Positions 43,969-52,460 of a stretch of 64,000 nucleotides of DNA are shown here, piece after piece. The position numbers and the translations under genes were made by a program. The notes below the pieces were generated by a model, which was not told the origin of the DNA, searched no databases, and saw only the letters and a list, made by a program, of their open reading frames with translations. The stretch's first letter is position 1. Each line of letters starts with the position of its first letter. The stretch covers positions 50,684-114,683 of the forward strand of contig NZ_LJCO01000048.1 in the NCBI RefSeq assembly GCF_001399675.1, written 5' to 3'. This DNA is from Paenalicyclobacillus ferrooxydans (lineage in GTDB: Bacteria; Bacillota; Bacilli; Alicyclobacillales; Alicyclobacillaceae).

Positions 43969-44658
43969 TTAGTCCAGGCTAACGATAACAGGGTCAAAAT
44001 GGATATAGTCTGCACTGGTTAACTGGTATCGTACCCCACCTTTAACCCCTGAAAAGGCAAACCTGTGCGTATGTCCATGCAAATGTCCATATACACAGAC
44101 TGACACTCCAAATGTCTCCAATAGATCCGTAAAAACGGTAGACTCTCCATCCGGCCCAAGCGGGGGATAATGAATCATGCAAATTTTCGGCAGTCCGGTT
44201 AGGTCTGCGTGACGAAGTGACATTTTCAAGCGCTCTGCCTCGCGCGCTAACAGTCGCCCGTCGTCTTCGCCAAACTGGGGATGTGATGGCAGCATCCACC
44301 CTCGCGTTCCGCAGATTACAACGCCATCGAGAGAAAAGCTGTCATTCTGAATGGCGAACAAGTTATGGGGAAGTTGCGACCTTACCTTTGAAATACCGCT
44401 CCACCAGTAATCGTGATTGCCACGAATCATGACCTTCTTTCCAGGGAGTCCGGCGATAAACTGCAGGTCAAGGGCTGCCTCCTGCAGAGTCATGGCCCAC
44501 GAAATATCACCCGGCAACAGCACGGTGTCTTCCGGTGTAACCCGTTGTGCCCAGTTTTTTGCGATACGAAGATGATGGTTGGTCCATGCGTCCCCAAACA
44601 CATCCATCGGTTTGTCACTGGCTTCAGACAAATGTAAATCACCGATTGCATAGATCAC
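43969..44658 (-). CDS. Calcineurin-like metallophosphoesterase
   Basis: A 229-residue phosphoesterase with all five metal motifs: GDLHLS (start), LLPGDISWAM, IRGNHDYWW, MIHYPPLG and VYGHLHGHTH. GTG 44658 on the minus strand gives a protein that opens MIYAIGDLHLS after AGAGAGG. Substrate unknown. A tandem 10-base repeat duplicates the stop-codon region (43958-43977). Confidence 0.85.
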   Translation of the reverse strand: MIYAIGDLHLSEASDKPMDVFGDAWTNHHLRIAKNWAQRVTPEDTVLLPGDISWAMTLQEAALDLQFIAGLPGKKVMIRGNHDYWWSGISKVRSQLPHNLFAIQNDSFSLDGVVICGTRGWMLPSHPQFGEDDGRLLAREAERLKMSLRHADLTGLPKICMIHYPPLGPDGESTVFTDLLETFGVSVCVYGHLHGHTHRFAFSGVKGGVRYQLTSADYIHFDPVIVSLD

Positions 44659-44818
44659 GAAAGCGGCCTCTCTTCTCACTTGGAGACTTGAAATGCTGCG
44701 TTAACAAAACGAAGTATCCGTTTTAGGAAAGTCACTCATTGTTATGGAATTATCCTGTGCCTTATCGACGGGTGCCGTCGTCTGTTGCAAACTCCACGTG
44801 AAGGAGAGTGCGGCTGTC

Positions 44819-46147
44819 ATGTGGACAAGTATGCAACAGGAAATCATCGATCGAGATTCGGGAAACACCGTTGTCGTTGCATCCCCCGGAAGTGGGAAAA
44901 CCACGGTCCTAACCCAACATATTGTACACCAACTCAATCGTCAAACTATCACGGCAAAACATGCGATGTTGATTACGTACACCCGTCAGGCTGCAAAAGA
45001 AATGAGGGATCGGCTGAGTCCATCCCTTTGTGCCATACCGCGAAACTTCCAAGCACTGCGCATCGGTACCTTTCACTCGGAAGCGTTTCATATGCTTCTT
45101 GAGCAACACATCAAAGTACCACCGATCCTCGGGACACAAGAACAGTACCAACTGTTCCGGCAAATCCTGCGTGAAGAGGGGCTTGCGCAACCGCACCACG
45201 TCACGCAATTGGGCCAAGCGTTGACGTTGGCCAAATCCACTTGGCCAATTGGAACTCTCGAAAAACGGTACCGCAGTGCGGCAGCCCGCTATGAAGTTAT
45301 GAAACGCCGACTTAACAGATGGGATTACGACGACATTCTAATCGTTTTCTGTGAGCATTTGATGAGGGGAGTTCCCCAGTCCGAGGCTGTTCAGTATCTC
45401 TTGGTCGACGAGTTTCAAGATACAAACCAGATTCAATGGACCATTATCCAAGCATTTCGAGCACTTTGGAACACCCGGTTGTTCGTCGTGGGTGATGACG
45501 ACCAGTCGATCTATTCGTTTCGCGGTGGGAATCCGAAGTGGCTGCACGCGGCAAGCATGTCAGCGGATGACACGGAAACATTTATGCTGACCCGTAATTT
45601 TCGCTCCGACCGACTGATTGTACGAACGGCAGCCAATCTTATTGGGCTGAACCGACAACGGATTGGAAAAGTCTTTGAAGTAAACAGTGAACGTGAGGGG
45701 AGTGCCGTGTGTACCCTGTGGAAGAGCGAATCAGCTGAGGCGTCGGGCGTCAGCAGCCTCTTAGGTTCACTCACCCGAAAAGAGCCAGAATGGTCAGTTG
45801 GGGTTCTGGCGAGGACGCGTCAACAGCTCCTGGCTGCATGGGCAGCTTATGGGCAGGAATCTGCGAGGGGGCGAATCGAATGGCAGACCTTCCACGGTGC
45901 CAAAGGCAAGGAATGGGATGCAGTTATTGTCATCGGTGCGCTGGCTGACAACCCATATCTGAGAGACAGTATTCTTGATCTTGAAGAGGAGCGTCGTCTG
46001 TTCTATGTCGCTATGACAAGGGCTCGACATGCACTGTGGGTGTCTTGTTCCTCACAAACCAAATATGGCAGGTCATCGATGACGCCGTTTGTTGCTGAAA
46101 GTGCACTGCAAGTAGAAGCGCCAGACAACTGGTGTCTGGCGCCCTGA
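44819..46147 (+). CDS. Compact UvrD-like SF1A DNA helicase
   Basis: A 442-residue helicase with all core motifs in order: Walker A ASPGSGKTT (21-29), Ia ITYTRQAAKEM, TFHSEAF, Walker B LLVDEFQDTNQ, III GDDDQSIYSFRGG, IV TRNFRSD, V FHGAKGKEWDAV and VI EERRLFYVAMTRAR. UvrD/PcrA proteins are about 700 residues; this one has only short insertions where the 1B and 2B subdomains sit. ATG 44819 follows AAGGAGAG; the frame is open upstream to 44744. It probably translocates 3'-5' on single-stranded DNA. Its role is unknown. Confidence 0.85.
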   Translation: MWTSMQQEIIDRDSGNTVVVASPGSGKTTVLTQHIVHQLNRQTITAKHAMLITYTRQAAKEMRDRLSPSLCAIPRNFQALRIGTFHSEAFHMLLEQHIKVPPILGTQEQYQLFRQILREEGLAQPHHVTQLGQALTLAKSTWPIGTLEKRYRSAAARYEVMKRRLNRWDYDDILIVFCEHLMRGVPQSEAVQYLLVDEFQDTNQIQWTIIQAFRALWNTRLFVVGDDDQSIYSFRGGNPKWLHAASMSADDTETFMLTRNFRSDRLIVRTAANLIGLNRQRIGKVFEVNSEREGSAVCTLWKSESAEASGVSSLLGSLTRKEPEWSVGVLARTRQQLLAAWAAYGQESARGRIEWQTFHGAKGKEWDAVIVIGALADNPYLRDSILDLEEERRLFYVAMTRARHALWVSCSSQTKYGRSSMTPFVAESALQVEAPDNWCLAP

Positions 46148-46177
46148 TTGACTTGGCTTTTCAACTCGTGCTATATT
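46148..46177 (+). promoter_or_regulatory. SigA promoter for tRNA-Leu
   Basis: TTGACT (46148-46153), 18 bases, TATATT (46172-46177), 43 bases before the tRNA. It begins at the helicase stop codon. Confidence 0.7.
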
Positions 46178-46220
46178 ACTTGTCGACTCGATCATTGTAT
46201 CAAGTCAATTGGTTTTTCTT

Positions 46221-46300
46221 GCGGGTGTGGCGGAATTGGCAGACGCACCAGATTTAGGTTCTGGCGGGAGACCGTGGGGGTTCGAGTCCCTTCACCCGCA
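46221..46300 (+). tRNA. tRNA-Leu (anticodon UAG)
   Basis: The acceptor stem GCGGGTG / CACCCGC closes a full cloverleaf. The D-arm is GCGGAATTGGCAGACGC, the anticodon stem CCAGA/TCTGG has loop TTTAGGT (anticodon TAG at 46255-46257), the variable arm is extended, as expected for leucine, and the T-loop is TTCGAGT. The T stem ends in two G-T pairs. The discriminator is A46300; CCA is not encoded. It reads CUA codons. Confidence 0.97.
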
Positions 46301-46308
46301 CTCGTCCG

Positions 46309-46343
46309 GATGGACTGGGCTCAGACCCATGTCCATCTTTTTT
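46309..46343 (+). terminator. Terminator after tRNA-Leu
   Basis: Stem GATGGACTGGG / CCCATGTCCATC (one bulged T) is followed by six Ts. Confidence 0.93.
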
Positions 46344-46477
46344 ATTCGTCTCGCATCAAGACAACTTTCACCCTGGGCAGTTAATTTCTTCGCTGGTTTG
46401 TAACTTAATTGCGTTTTATGGACGGCACGCTGGAAAATGATATGATAGTGGAAAATGGACGAAAGGGGTGGCAGGAC

Positions 46478-47458
46478 GTGACAGTCACCATATACGACGT
46501 AGCTCGAGAAGCGAAAGTATCCATGGCCACCGTGTCGCGAGTTTTAAATGGTACGGCCGTGGTTAAGGAAGATACAAAGAAACGCGTCCAGGATGCCATC
46601 GCAAGACTTGGATATCGACCAAATGCTGTGGCGAGAGGATTAGCGAGTAAAAAGACCCGTACTATCGGCGTTATCGTTCCGGACGTCTCGGCTGCGTTTG
46701 TCGCTGAGGTCGTTAGAGGCATTGAGGACATTGCTACGATGTACGACTACCATATCATCTTGACAAACTCAGACGGTGAAACGGATCGCGAAGTCGATTT
46801 AATCGGCACCATGTGGGAGAAACAGGTCGATGGCATCATCTACATGACAAACAAGCTGAGCCAAGAGCACATTTCGGCCTTTGAGGCTGCCCAAATTCCG
46901 GTTGTACTATGCGCTACGGAAGACTTGGAACGCCGCATTCCATCTGTGAATATCGACAATCGTCAATCCGGATACGATGCAGGGGAGTATTTGCTGACCC
47001 GCGGCTGTCAGACGCTCGCATACGTCACAACTGAAACTGGTTACTCGGTTTTGGCCGATCGTCGTGGAGACGGACTGGCTCGCTGTGTCCCCGCAGAGCA
47101 GCTCAACCGCATTGAGATTCCTGACGGTCGGTATCATACAGCGTTACCAGTTATCAAGGAAATGCTGTCGACCTCAAACATTGACGGGATTATCGCGGCT
47201 TCCGACGAACTCGGACTGGCTGCCATCCATGCTGCGCAAGACATTGGCAAAAACGTCCCGCGCGACATCAAGGTAATGGCGTTTGATAATACACGGCTTG
47301 CTGAGATGGTTCGCCCGGAGATGACGGTGATTGCCCAACCGATGTACGATTTTGGTGCCGTCTCTATGCGACTGTTGACCAAACTTTTAAAAGACGAACC
47401 TGTGGAAAACTATTCTGTGACCTTGTTGCATAACATCGTTGAACGTCAGTCCACTTAA
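46478..47458 (+). CDS. ccpA: LacI-family regulator, catabolite control protein A
   Basis: A 326-residue LacI/GalR regulator. The N-terminal helix-turn-helix and hinge read TIYDVAREAKVSMATVSRVLNG ... GYRPNAVARGLASKKT in near-CcpA wording. Later come FDNTRLAEMVRP and YDFGAVSMRLLTKLL, typical of the HPr-Ser-P-binding CcpA group. It is slightly shorter than Bacillus CcpA (334); the segment matching the usual RxxGY effector-pocket region reads ADRRGDGLARC, with residues lost. GTG 46478 follows AAAGGGGTGG. It would bind cre sites to control carbon catabolism. Confidence 0.83.
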   Translation: MTVTIYDVAREAKVSMATVSRVLNGTAVVKEDTKKRVQDAIARLGYRPNAVARGLASKKTRTIGVIVPDVSAAFVAEVVRGIEDIATMYDYHIILTNSDGETDREVDLIGTMWEKQVDGIIYMTNKLSQEHISAFEAAQIPVVLCATEDLERRIPSVNIDNRQSGYDAGEYLLTRGCQTLAYVTTETGYSVLADRRGDGLARCVPAEQLNRIEIPDGRYHTALPVIKEMLSTSNIDGIIAASDELGLAAIHAAQDIGKNVPRDIKVMAFDNTRLAEMVRPEMTVIAQPMYDFGAVSMRLLTKLLKDEPVENYSVTLLHNIVERQST

Positions 47459-47524
47459 TCTTGCTGGTAGGCGAGAATAAGCTGACACAAGGATGGGGCA
47501 GAGAAGGCAAGGGGGAACGAAGTC

Positions 47525-48904
47525 GTGCTGGAAGGATTTATTGCGGAGCACCGCACACGTATGGTATCAACACTGCAGGAGCTGCTTCAAATTCCAAGTG
47601 TCGAAGGTGCATACGTTCCCGGTCAGCCGTTTGGTAAAGACGCTGCTGATGCACTGAAATATGTACTCAACTTAGCTTCTGAATTTGGATTCATCGTTGC
47701 CAACGTCGACGGTTACGCAGGTCACGTGGAGTTTGGCAGCGGAGATGAATACGTTGCGGTACTCTCGCATCTCGATGTTGTTCCCGCAGGTACAAACTGG
47801 ACATCCCCTGCGTTTGCAGCCGAGATTCGCGATGGGAGAATTTACGCACGAGGTGCCATAGATGACAAAGGTCCGGCGCTCAGTACACTGTGGGCGTTGA
47901 TTGGCCTGAAACAAATGGGGTATACCCCGAAGCGCAAAATTCGATTGGTCTTTGGACTCGACGAAGAAAGCGGTTGGAAGTGTGTAGAACACTATTTTGC
48001 AAAGCAGCCATTGCCGCTCGGAGGATTTACTCCGGACGCTGATTTCCCTTTAATTCACGCAGAAAAAGGAGCCGCTACCGTTCGCATTGAAGTCCCGGCG
48101 GACGACAAGTCGATGAACCCGAGGGTTCTTTCATTTGACGGCGGCGAACGCAGCAACATGGTCCCTGACCTCGCAACAGCGATTGTCGATTGTCATTCAG
48201 AAACTGCTGCGTCTGAATGGGAGCAAAAGTTGCACAAGGAAGCCAGGACACGGGATTATAATGTCCGCCTCAACGTTTCCGGCGCTCACATCGAAATTGC
48301 TGTTTCGGGGACTTCTGCGCACGGCAGTACACCAGATCTTGGAGTCAATGCCATCACAAGGCTCGCAGTACTCTTGGCAAGTCAGTCCGTGTCTAACGCG
48401 TCGATGTGGCGTGCCATTTCCATGCTTGATACCCGTGGGAAAAGTCTCGGAATTGATTCATCTGACGAAGTGACGGGACATCTGACGAGTAACCTTGGCC
48501 GAGCCTATCTCGACGAGGGAAAGTATGTATTCTTAATCAATATTCGCTATCCGATTCACAAGACCAGCACGGAACTGCTCAGCAGCATTCAGCAGACCAT
48601 GTCCGATAAGTGGTCCATCGAGATTGCAGGCGACAAAGCACCATTGTACGTGCCACTTGACCACCCGGTTGTCAGTGTACTGTCCGATGTATATCAAAAA
48701 CTGACAGGCCAGCCTGCAGTTCCTCTTGCCATCGGCGGAGCAACATATGCGCGAGCGATCCCAAATGCGGTTGCCTTTGGTCCTCTGTTTCCGAATCAGG
48801 CAGACCTCGCTCACCAAGCTGATGAAAATTGGGCCCTTGACGATTATTTGCGGTGTATTGAGATATACGCGCACGCGATGTTAGAATTAGCGAATACCTT
48901 ATAG
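47525..48904 (+). CDS. pepV: M20 dipeptidase, PepV/Sapep type
   Basis: A 459-residue zinc dipeptidase. It has SHLDVVPAG (H82, D84), ARGAIDDKGPALSTLWAL, FGLDEESGWKC (Glu-Glu) and HAEKGAATV, followed by a lid domain (SGTSAHGSTPDLG) and the late AIGGATYARAIPNAVAFGP. These are the PepV signatures. It starts with GTG 47525 after AAGGGGGAA. It splits unspecific dipeptides in the cytosol. Confidence 0.9.
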   Translation: MLEGFIAEHRTRMVSTLQELLQIPSVEGAYVPGQPFGKDAADALKYVLNLASEFGFIVANVDGYAGHVEFGSGDEYVAVLSHLDVVPAGTNWTSPAFAAEIRDGRIYARGAIDDKGPALSTLWALIGLKQMGYTPKRKIRLVFGLDEESGWKCVEHYFAKQPLPLGGFTPDADFPLIHAEKGAATVRIEVPADDKSMNPRVLSFDGGERSNMVPDLATAIVDCHSETAASEWEQKLHKEARTRDYNVRLNVSGAHIEIAVSGTSAHGSTPDLGVNAITRLAVLLASQSVSNASMWRAISMLDTRGKSLGIDSSDEVTGHLTSNLGRAYLDEGKYVFLINIRYPIHKTSTELLSSIQQTMSDKWSIEIAGDKAPLYVPLDHPVVSVLSDVYQKLTGQPAVPLAIGGATYARAIPNAVAFGPLFPNQADLAHQADENWALDDYLRCIEIYAHAMLELANTL

Positions 48905-48990
48905 CAATATATTCTGATAAGAGGATCATTCGCCGGTATGCGGCTTTCGGATTCAGAAAGCCGAATGCAGCGAGAAAGGGAGGGGTACCG

Positions 48991-49590
48991 ATGCGAATTG
49001 AACGGATCGCCCGAGATAAGGTGCGCATCTTCATAAGTTACGAGGACCTCGAACGACGCGGCATCGACCGGGATGAAATATGGCATAACGGCAAAAAGGT
49101 GCAAGAGCTTTTTTGGGATATGATGGAGACAGCCTACGAAGAAGTCGGCTTTGAAGTAGCCGGTCCGATTTCCATCGAGGCCTTCACGATGCCCCAGGAA
49201 GGCGTTGTCGTCATCGTGACTCGAGTACCCAGCCTGCCCGCTCGCAAGGATGAGGAAGACGAGAGCGAGGAAACCATGGACTTCGAGCTCCCGGATCCAC
49301 TGGATTCAAACTTCGTATTTAAAATTCGCGACTTCGAGGATGTTGTGTTGATTGCACATGCCTTGGTTGAATACGCAATCGTAACGCGCCTCTTTATGTA
49401 TAATGAAGCGTACTATCTGACCGTTGATGAGAACAGTATGAGCGACGATGAGTATGATTCCATTTGGGCTATCCTCCAAGAATACGGGGAGTTTTCGGGC
49501 CTCACGCCGACCTGGCTGGAGGAATACGCAAAAACAATTCTGGCTCGGGATGCGATTCAGACCATTGCAGATCGCTTTTCTCTTCGTTAA
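48991..49590 (+). CDS. mecA: Adaptor protein MecA
   Basis: A 199-residue MecA-family adaptor. The N-terminal substrate-binding domain starts MRIERIARDKVRIFISYEDLERRGI. An acidic linker (DEEDESEE) is followed by the C-terminal ClpC-binding domain (FKIRDFEDVVLIAHAL ... LFMYNEAYYLTV). It presents substrates such as ComK to ClpCP in Bacillus. GGGAGGGG precedes ATG 48991. A hairpin CGGCTTTC/GAAAGCCG (48941-48963) lies in the leader. Confidence 0.92.
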   Translation: MRIERIARDKVRIFISYEDLERRGIDRDEIWHNGKKVQELFWDMMETAYEEVGFEVAGPISIEAFTMPQEGVVVIVTRVPSLPARKDEEDESEETMDFELPDPLDSNFVFKIRDFEDVVLIAHALVEYAIVTRLFMYNEAYYLTVDENSMSDDEYDSIWAILQEYGEFSGLTPTWLEEYAKTILARDAIQTIADRFSLR

Positions 49591-49706
49591 AGTTGCAACG
49601 AGACAACCCTATTGTGACTATCCAGAGGGACTATGCAGGCGGACAAGCTGAACACTCGTTCGCCGGCGTCCCTGGATGAACAACCAACGATATTAACCAC
49701 ACCGGA

Positions 49707-49734
49707 TTGACGTCGTCCGTACAAGAGGTATACT
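49707..49734 (+). promoter_or_regulatory. SigA promoter for glutamate dehydrogenase
   Basis: TTGACG (49707-49712), 16 bases, TATACT (49729-49734), 82 bases before the start codon. Confidence 0.65.
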
Positions 49735-49816
49735 TGTTTGCGATTTGAATGAACTTCTTAGGATGAAAATCAAGCGTACGCAAACGAAAAGGTAGCTAAA
49801 AGGTGGGTATTATTTC

Positions 49817-51094
49817 ATGACAAACCTGCAGTCTGTCTCTGCCGGCACCACGGCTGAAGATCTGGACGTGTTCACAAGTACACAATCCATCATTCAGGAA
49901 GCGCTTTCAAAACTTGGGTTTTCCAATGAAATGTATGAACTGCTTAAAGAACCCCTGCGTGTTCTGACCGTTCGCTTTCCTGTGCGGATGGATGATGGTT
50001 CTGTTCAGGTCTTCACTGGTTATCGGGCACAGCATAACGACGCTGTCGGTCCTACGAAGGGTGGGATCCGGTTGCATCCAGACGTCACTGAGGACGAAAT
50101 CAAAGCCCTGTCGATTTGGATGTCAATCAAGTGTGGGATTGCAGACCTGCCGTACGGCGGAGGCAAAGGCGGCATCGTTTGCGATCCGCGCCAGATGTCT
50201 TTTGCAGAGATTGAACGGCTGAGTCGTGCGTACGTGCGAGCCATCAGTCAGATTGTGGGGCCCGCGAAGGATATTCCCGCTCCGGATGTATTCAGCAATT
50301 CACAAAATATGGCCTGGATGTTGGATGAGTATTCGAGAATACGCGAGTTCGATTCGCCTGGATTTATCACAGGAAAGCCTATCGTACTTGGCGGCAGTAA
50401 GGGTCGGGAGAAGGCAACTGCGCGTGGCGTTGTGATCTGCATTGAACAGGCTGCAGCGGCTCGCGGAATTGAGATCCAGAATGCCAGAGTCATCGTTCAA
50501 GGGTTTGGCAACGCCGGCAGTTACGTGGCACAGTTTATGCATGAATCGGGTGCGAAAGTCGTTGGCATCTCTGACGCCTATGGTGCACTGTATAACCCCG
50601 ATGGCTTGGATATTCCGGAGTTGCTCGAGCAGCGGGACTCTTTTGGCACGGTGACCAAGCTGTTTAAAAATACGATCACGAATAAAGAGCTGCTCGAACA
50701 AGAGTGCGATATACTGGTCCCGGCAGCGATTGAAAACCAGATCACGCAGGAGAACGCACATCGGATTCGGGCGAGGGTCCTTGTCGAAGCCGCCAATGGA
50801 CCAACGACAACCGCAGCCACCAAGATTCTGGACGAAAACAACGTCTTGATTGTACCCGATGTTCTCGGAAATTCGGGCGGGGTTGTTGTATCGTATTTTG
50901 AATGGGTACAAAACAACCAGGGCTTCTATTGGACTGAAGATGAGGTGGACGCCCGCCTTGTCGAACTCATGCGTCGCAGCTTTGATTCTGTATACCAAAC
51001 CGCTCGACGGTACAAGGTTGATATGCGACTCGCTGCATACATGGTCGGGGTGCGCAGGGTTGCAGAATCTGCCCGCTGGCGAGGGTGGGTATAA
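49817..51094 (+). CDS. gudB: Glutamate dehydrogenase
   Basis: A 425-residue hexameric-type enzyme. It contains GPTKGGIRLHPDVT, the catalytic lysine K117 in YGGGKGGI, DIPAPDVFSN, TARGVVICIEQA, the nucleotide-binding GFGNAGSYVAQFM and NSGGVVVSYFEWVQNNQG. It interconverts glutamate and 2-oxoglutarate, feeding the substrate of OdhA. ATG 49817 follows AAAAGGTGGG. Bacillus has two such genes (rocG, gudB); which one this equals cannot be decided. Confidence 0.93.
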   Translation: MTNLQSVSAGTTAEDLDVFTSTQSIIQEALSKLGFSNEMYELLKEPLRVLTVRFPVRMDDGSVQVFTGYRAQHNDAVGPTKGGIRLHPDVTEDEIKALSIWMSIKCGIADLPYGGGKGGIVCDPRQMSFAEIERLSRAYVRAISQIVGPAKDIPAPDVFSNSQNMAWMLDEYSRIREFDSPGFITGKPIVLGGSKGREKATARGVVICIEQAAAARGIEIQNARVIVQGFGNAGSYVAQFMHESGAKVVGISDAYGALYNPDGLDIPELLEQRDSFGTVTKLFKNTITNKELLEQECDILVPAAIENQITQENAHRIRARVLVEAANGPTTTAATKILDENNVLIVPDVLGNSGGVVVSYFEWVQNNQGFYWTEDEVDARLVELMRRSFDSVYQTARRYKVDMRLAAYMVGVRRVAESARWRGWV

Positions 51095-51261
51095 TCCGCG
51101 AAGCAGGAGTTTTCATCAGCAATGGCGAAGGAATAATTCACTGGCTGGAAAGTTTATGATCAGCACCGCTGGAACATAATATACTTGTTTGGGATTTGGG
51201 ATTAGGGGGTACACACTGCATGCGCTCCGAAACGCTCTTAACTGAAGGAGTGACTGACGAC

Positions 51262-51426
51262 GTGGCGCTGGCAAACCAACGGGTGAAGGTGCACATCCGG
51301 TGCCGGAAATGCGGCGAAACGTTTATTCTTCGCGGAGTACGAGACGCGAAGGGACATATTGAAACTGGATTTAAAAAATGCCTGTGCGACAACGAAGATG
51401 ACTTTGAAATTGAGTCGCTTGCCTGA
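51262..51426 (+). CDS. Small Cys-motif protein (54 aa)
   Basis: A small basic protein: MALANQRVKVHIRCRKCGET ... GFKKCLCDN, with a CxxC and a CxC pair that could bind zinc. GTG 51262 has AAGGAG 11 bases before; the frame is open upstream, and ATG 51220 after GGGGGT would add 14 residues. A terminator follows. I cannot name the family with certainty. Confidence 0.65.
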   Translation: MALANQRVKVHIRCRKCGETFILRGVRDAKGHIETGFKKCLCDNEDDFEIESLA

Positions 51427-51496
51427 GCTAGATTCGCTATTCGTTGCAATTGCAGTGCAAGGTAAAGTCTTATAAACGAAATACGCAGAATGTCTG

Positions 51497-51529
51497 ATAT
51501 GCCTGTCCATGGTGGACAGGCATATTTTG
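51497..51529 (+). terminator. Terminator before sleB
   Basis: A perfect 12-bp stem ATATGCCTGTCC / GGACAGGCATAT with a 5-base loop, then TTTG. Confidence 0.85.
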
Positions 51530-51548
51530 TGTTGGTTGAACCACACTA
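51520..51548 (+). promoter_or_regulatory. Candidate SigG promoter of sleB-ypeB
   Basis: GCATA (51520-51524, inside the terminator 3' arm), 17 bases, CACACTA (51542-51548). The -35 fits GHATR and the -10 is one base off CATNNTA. sleB is SigG-dependent in Bacillus. Confidence 0.55.
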
Positions 51549-51607
51549 TGAGCACCCCCGTTTCCGAGGGACATTTTCGCATGACCTGGAAGGAGCTCGA
51601 CAGACAC

Positions 51608-52441
51608 ATGGGCAAGCATACTAGGATTTGGCGAAGAGCCTTCGTGATTGCATCACTGTCAGTTGCCCCAATCCTGGCTGCAGGTATACAGGGAACTCAG
51701 CCGTTTCGTTCAACCACGGTCAACCCCTTTGTTCAAGTTGCCAATGCATTTACCATGCGCAACCTGATGTTGGGCAGTCAAGGGAATGATGTATACGAGC
51801 TTCAAAATCGGCTCAAGTTTTTAGGCTACTACAAAGGGAAAATTGACGGAAAATTTGGCTGGATGACGTATTTTTCAGTTCGGCGGTTTCAGCAACAGTT
51901 CGGTATGCCGGTCAACGGTCGGGTAACGCTGAAAACCAAGCAAGTCCTCGTCAAGGCAACCCAAGCATGGAAGTATCATTCAGGCGGAACAAGTTCACCG
52001 CAGACGTCGACTCCGTCGAGCCCATCAACCGCAGCGTCTGCTGGACAACCGTCAAACTCGCTCAATGCCCAACCTGTTCCTGGCATCACGCAATCGGACA
52101 TCAATTTGCTCGATCACGTTGTCAGCGGGGAGGCGCGCGGAGAACCATATGAGGGGCAAGTGGCTGTGGCTGCAGTCATTTTAAACCGGTTGAAGAGCCC
52201 TAAATTTCCGCACAGCATTCCTGGCATTATTTACGCTCCAGGAGCGTTCACGTGCGTTTCAGACGGGCAAATTAACGTTCCTCCGGACGCAAGCGTCAAG
52301 AAGGCAGTCTTGGCTGCGATTCATGGATGGGATCCGACCATGGGCGCATTGTACTACTTCGACCCTGCAACCGCGACAAACAAATGGATTTGGTCTCGTC
52401 CGGAGATACTCCAAATTGGCCATCATATCTTCTGCCGCTAG
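51608..52441 (+). CDS. sleB: Spore cortex-lytic enzyme SleB
   Basis: A 277-residue exported enzyme: a signal peptide (basic start, then FVIASLSVAPILAAG), a peptidoglycan-binding domain (LMLGSQGNDVYELQNRLKFLGYY ... DGKFGWMTYFSVRRFQ), a Ser/Pro/Thr linker and a hydrolase_2 domain with the catalytic glutamate in VVSGEARGEPYEGQVAVAAVILNR and FTCVSDGQIN. It is a lytic transglycosylase acting on muramic-lactam cortex during germination. ATG 51608 (AAGGAG about 12 bases before) or ATG 51581 can start it. Confidence 0.94.
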   Translation: MGKHTRIWRRAFVIASLSVAPILAAGIQGTQPFRSTTVNPFVQVANAFTMRNLMLGSQGNDVYELQNRLKFLGYYKGKIDGKFGWMTYFSVRRFQQQFGMPVNGRVTLKTKQVLVKATQAWKYHSGGTSSPQTSTPSSPSTAASAGQPSNSLNAQPVPGITQSDINLLDHVVSGEARGEPYEGQVAVAAVILNRLKSPKFPHSIPGIIYAPGAFTCVSDGQINVPPDASVKKAVLAAIHGWDPTMGALYYFDPATATNKWIWSRPEILQIGHHIFCR

Positions 52442-52460
52442 AAAGGAAGGGGGGATTTGA

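Noticed and set aside
43930..47510. Similar AAGGATGGGGCAG stretches near 43936 and 47491
   Set aside because: Only about 13 bases match, and both are purine-rich ribosome-site-like sequence; probably coincidence.
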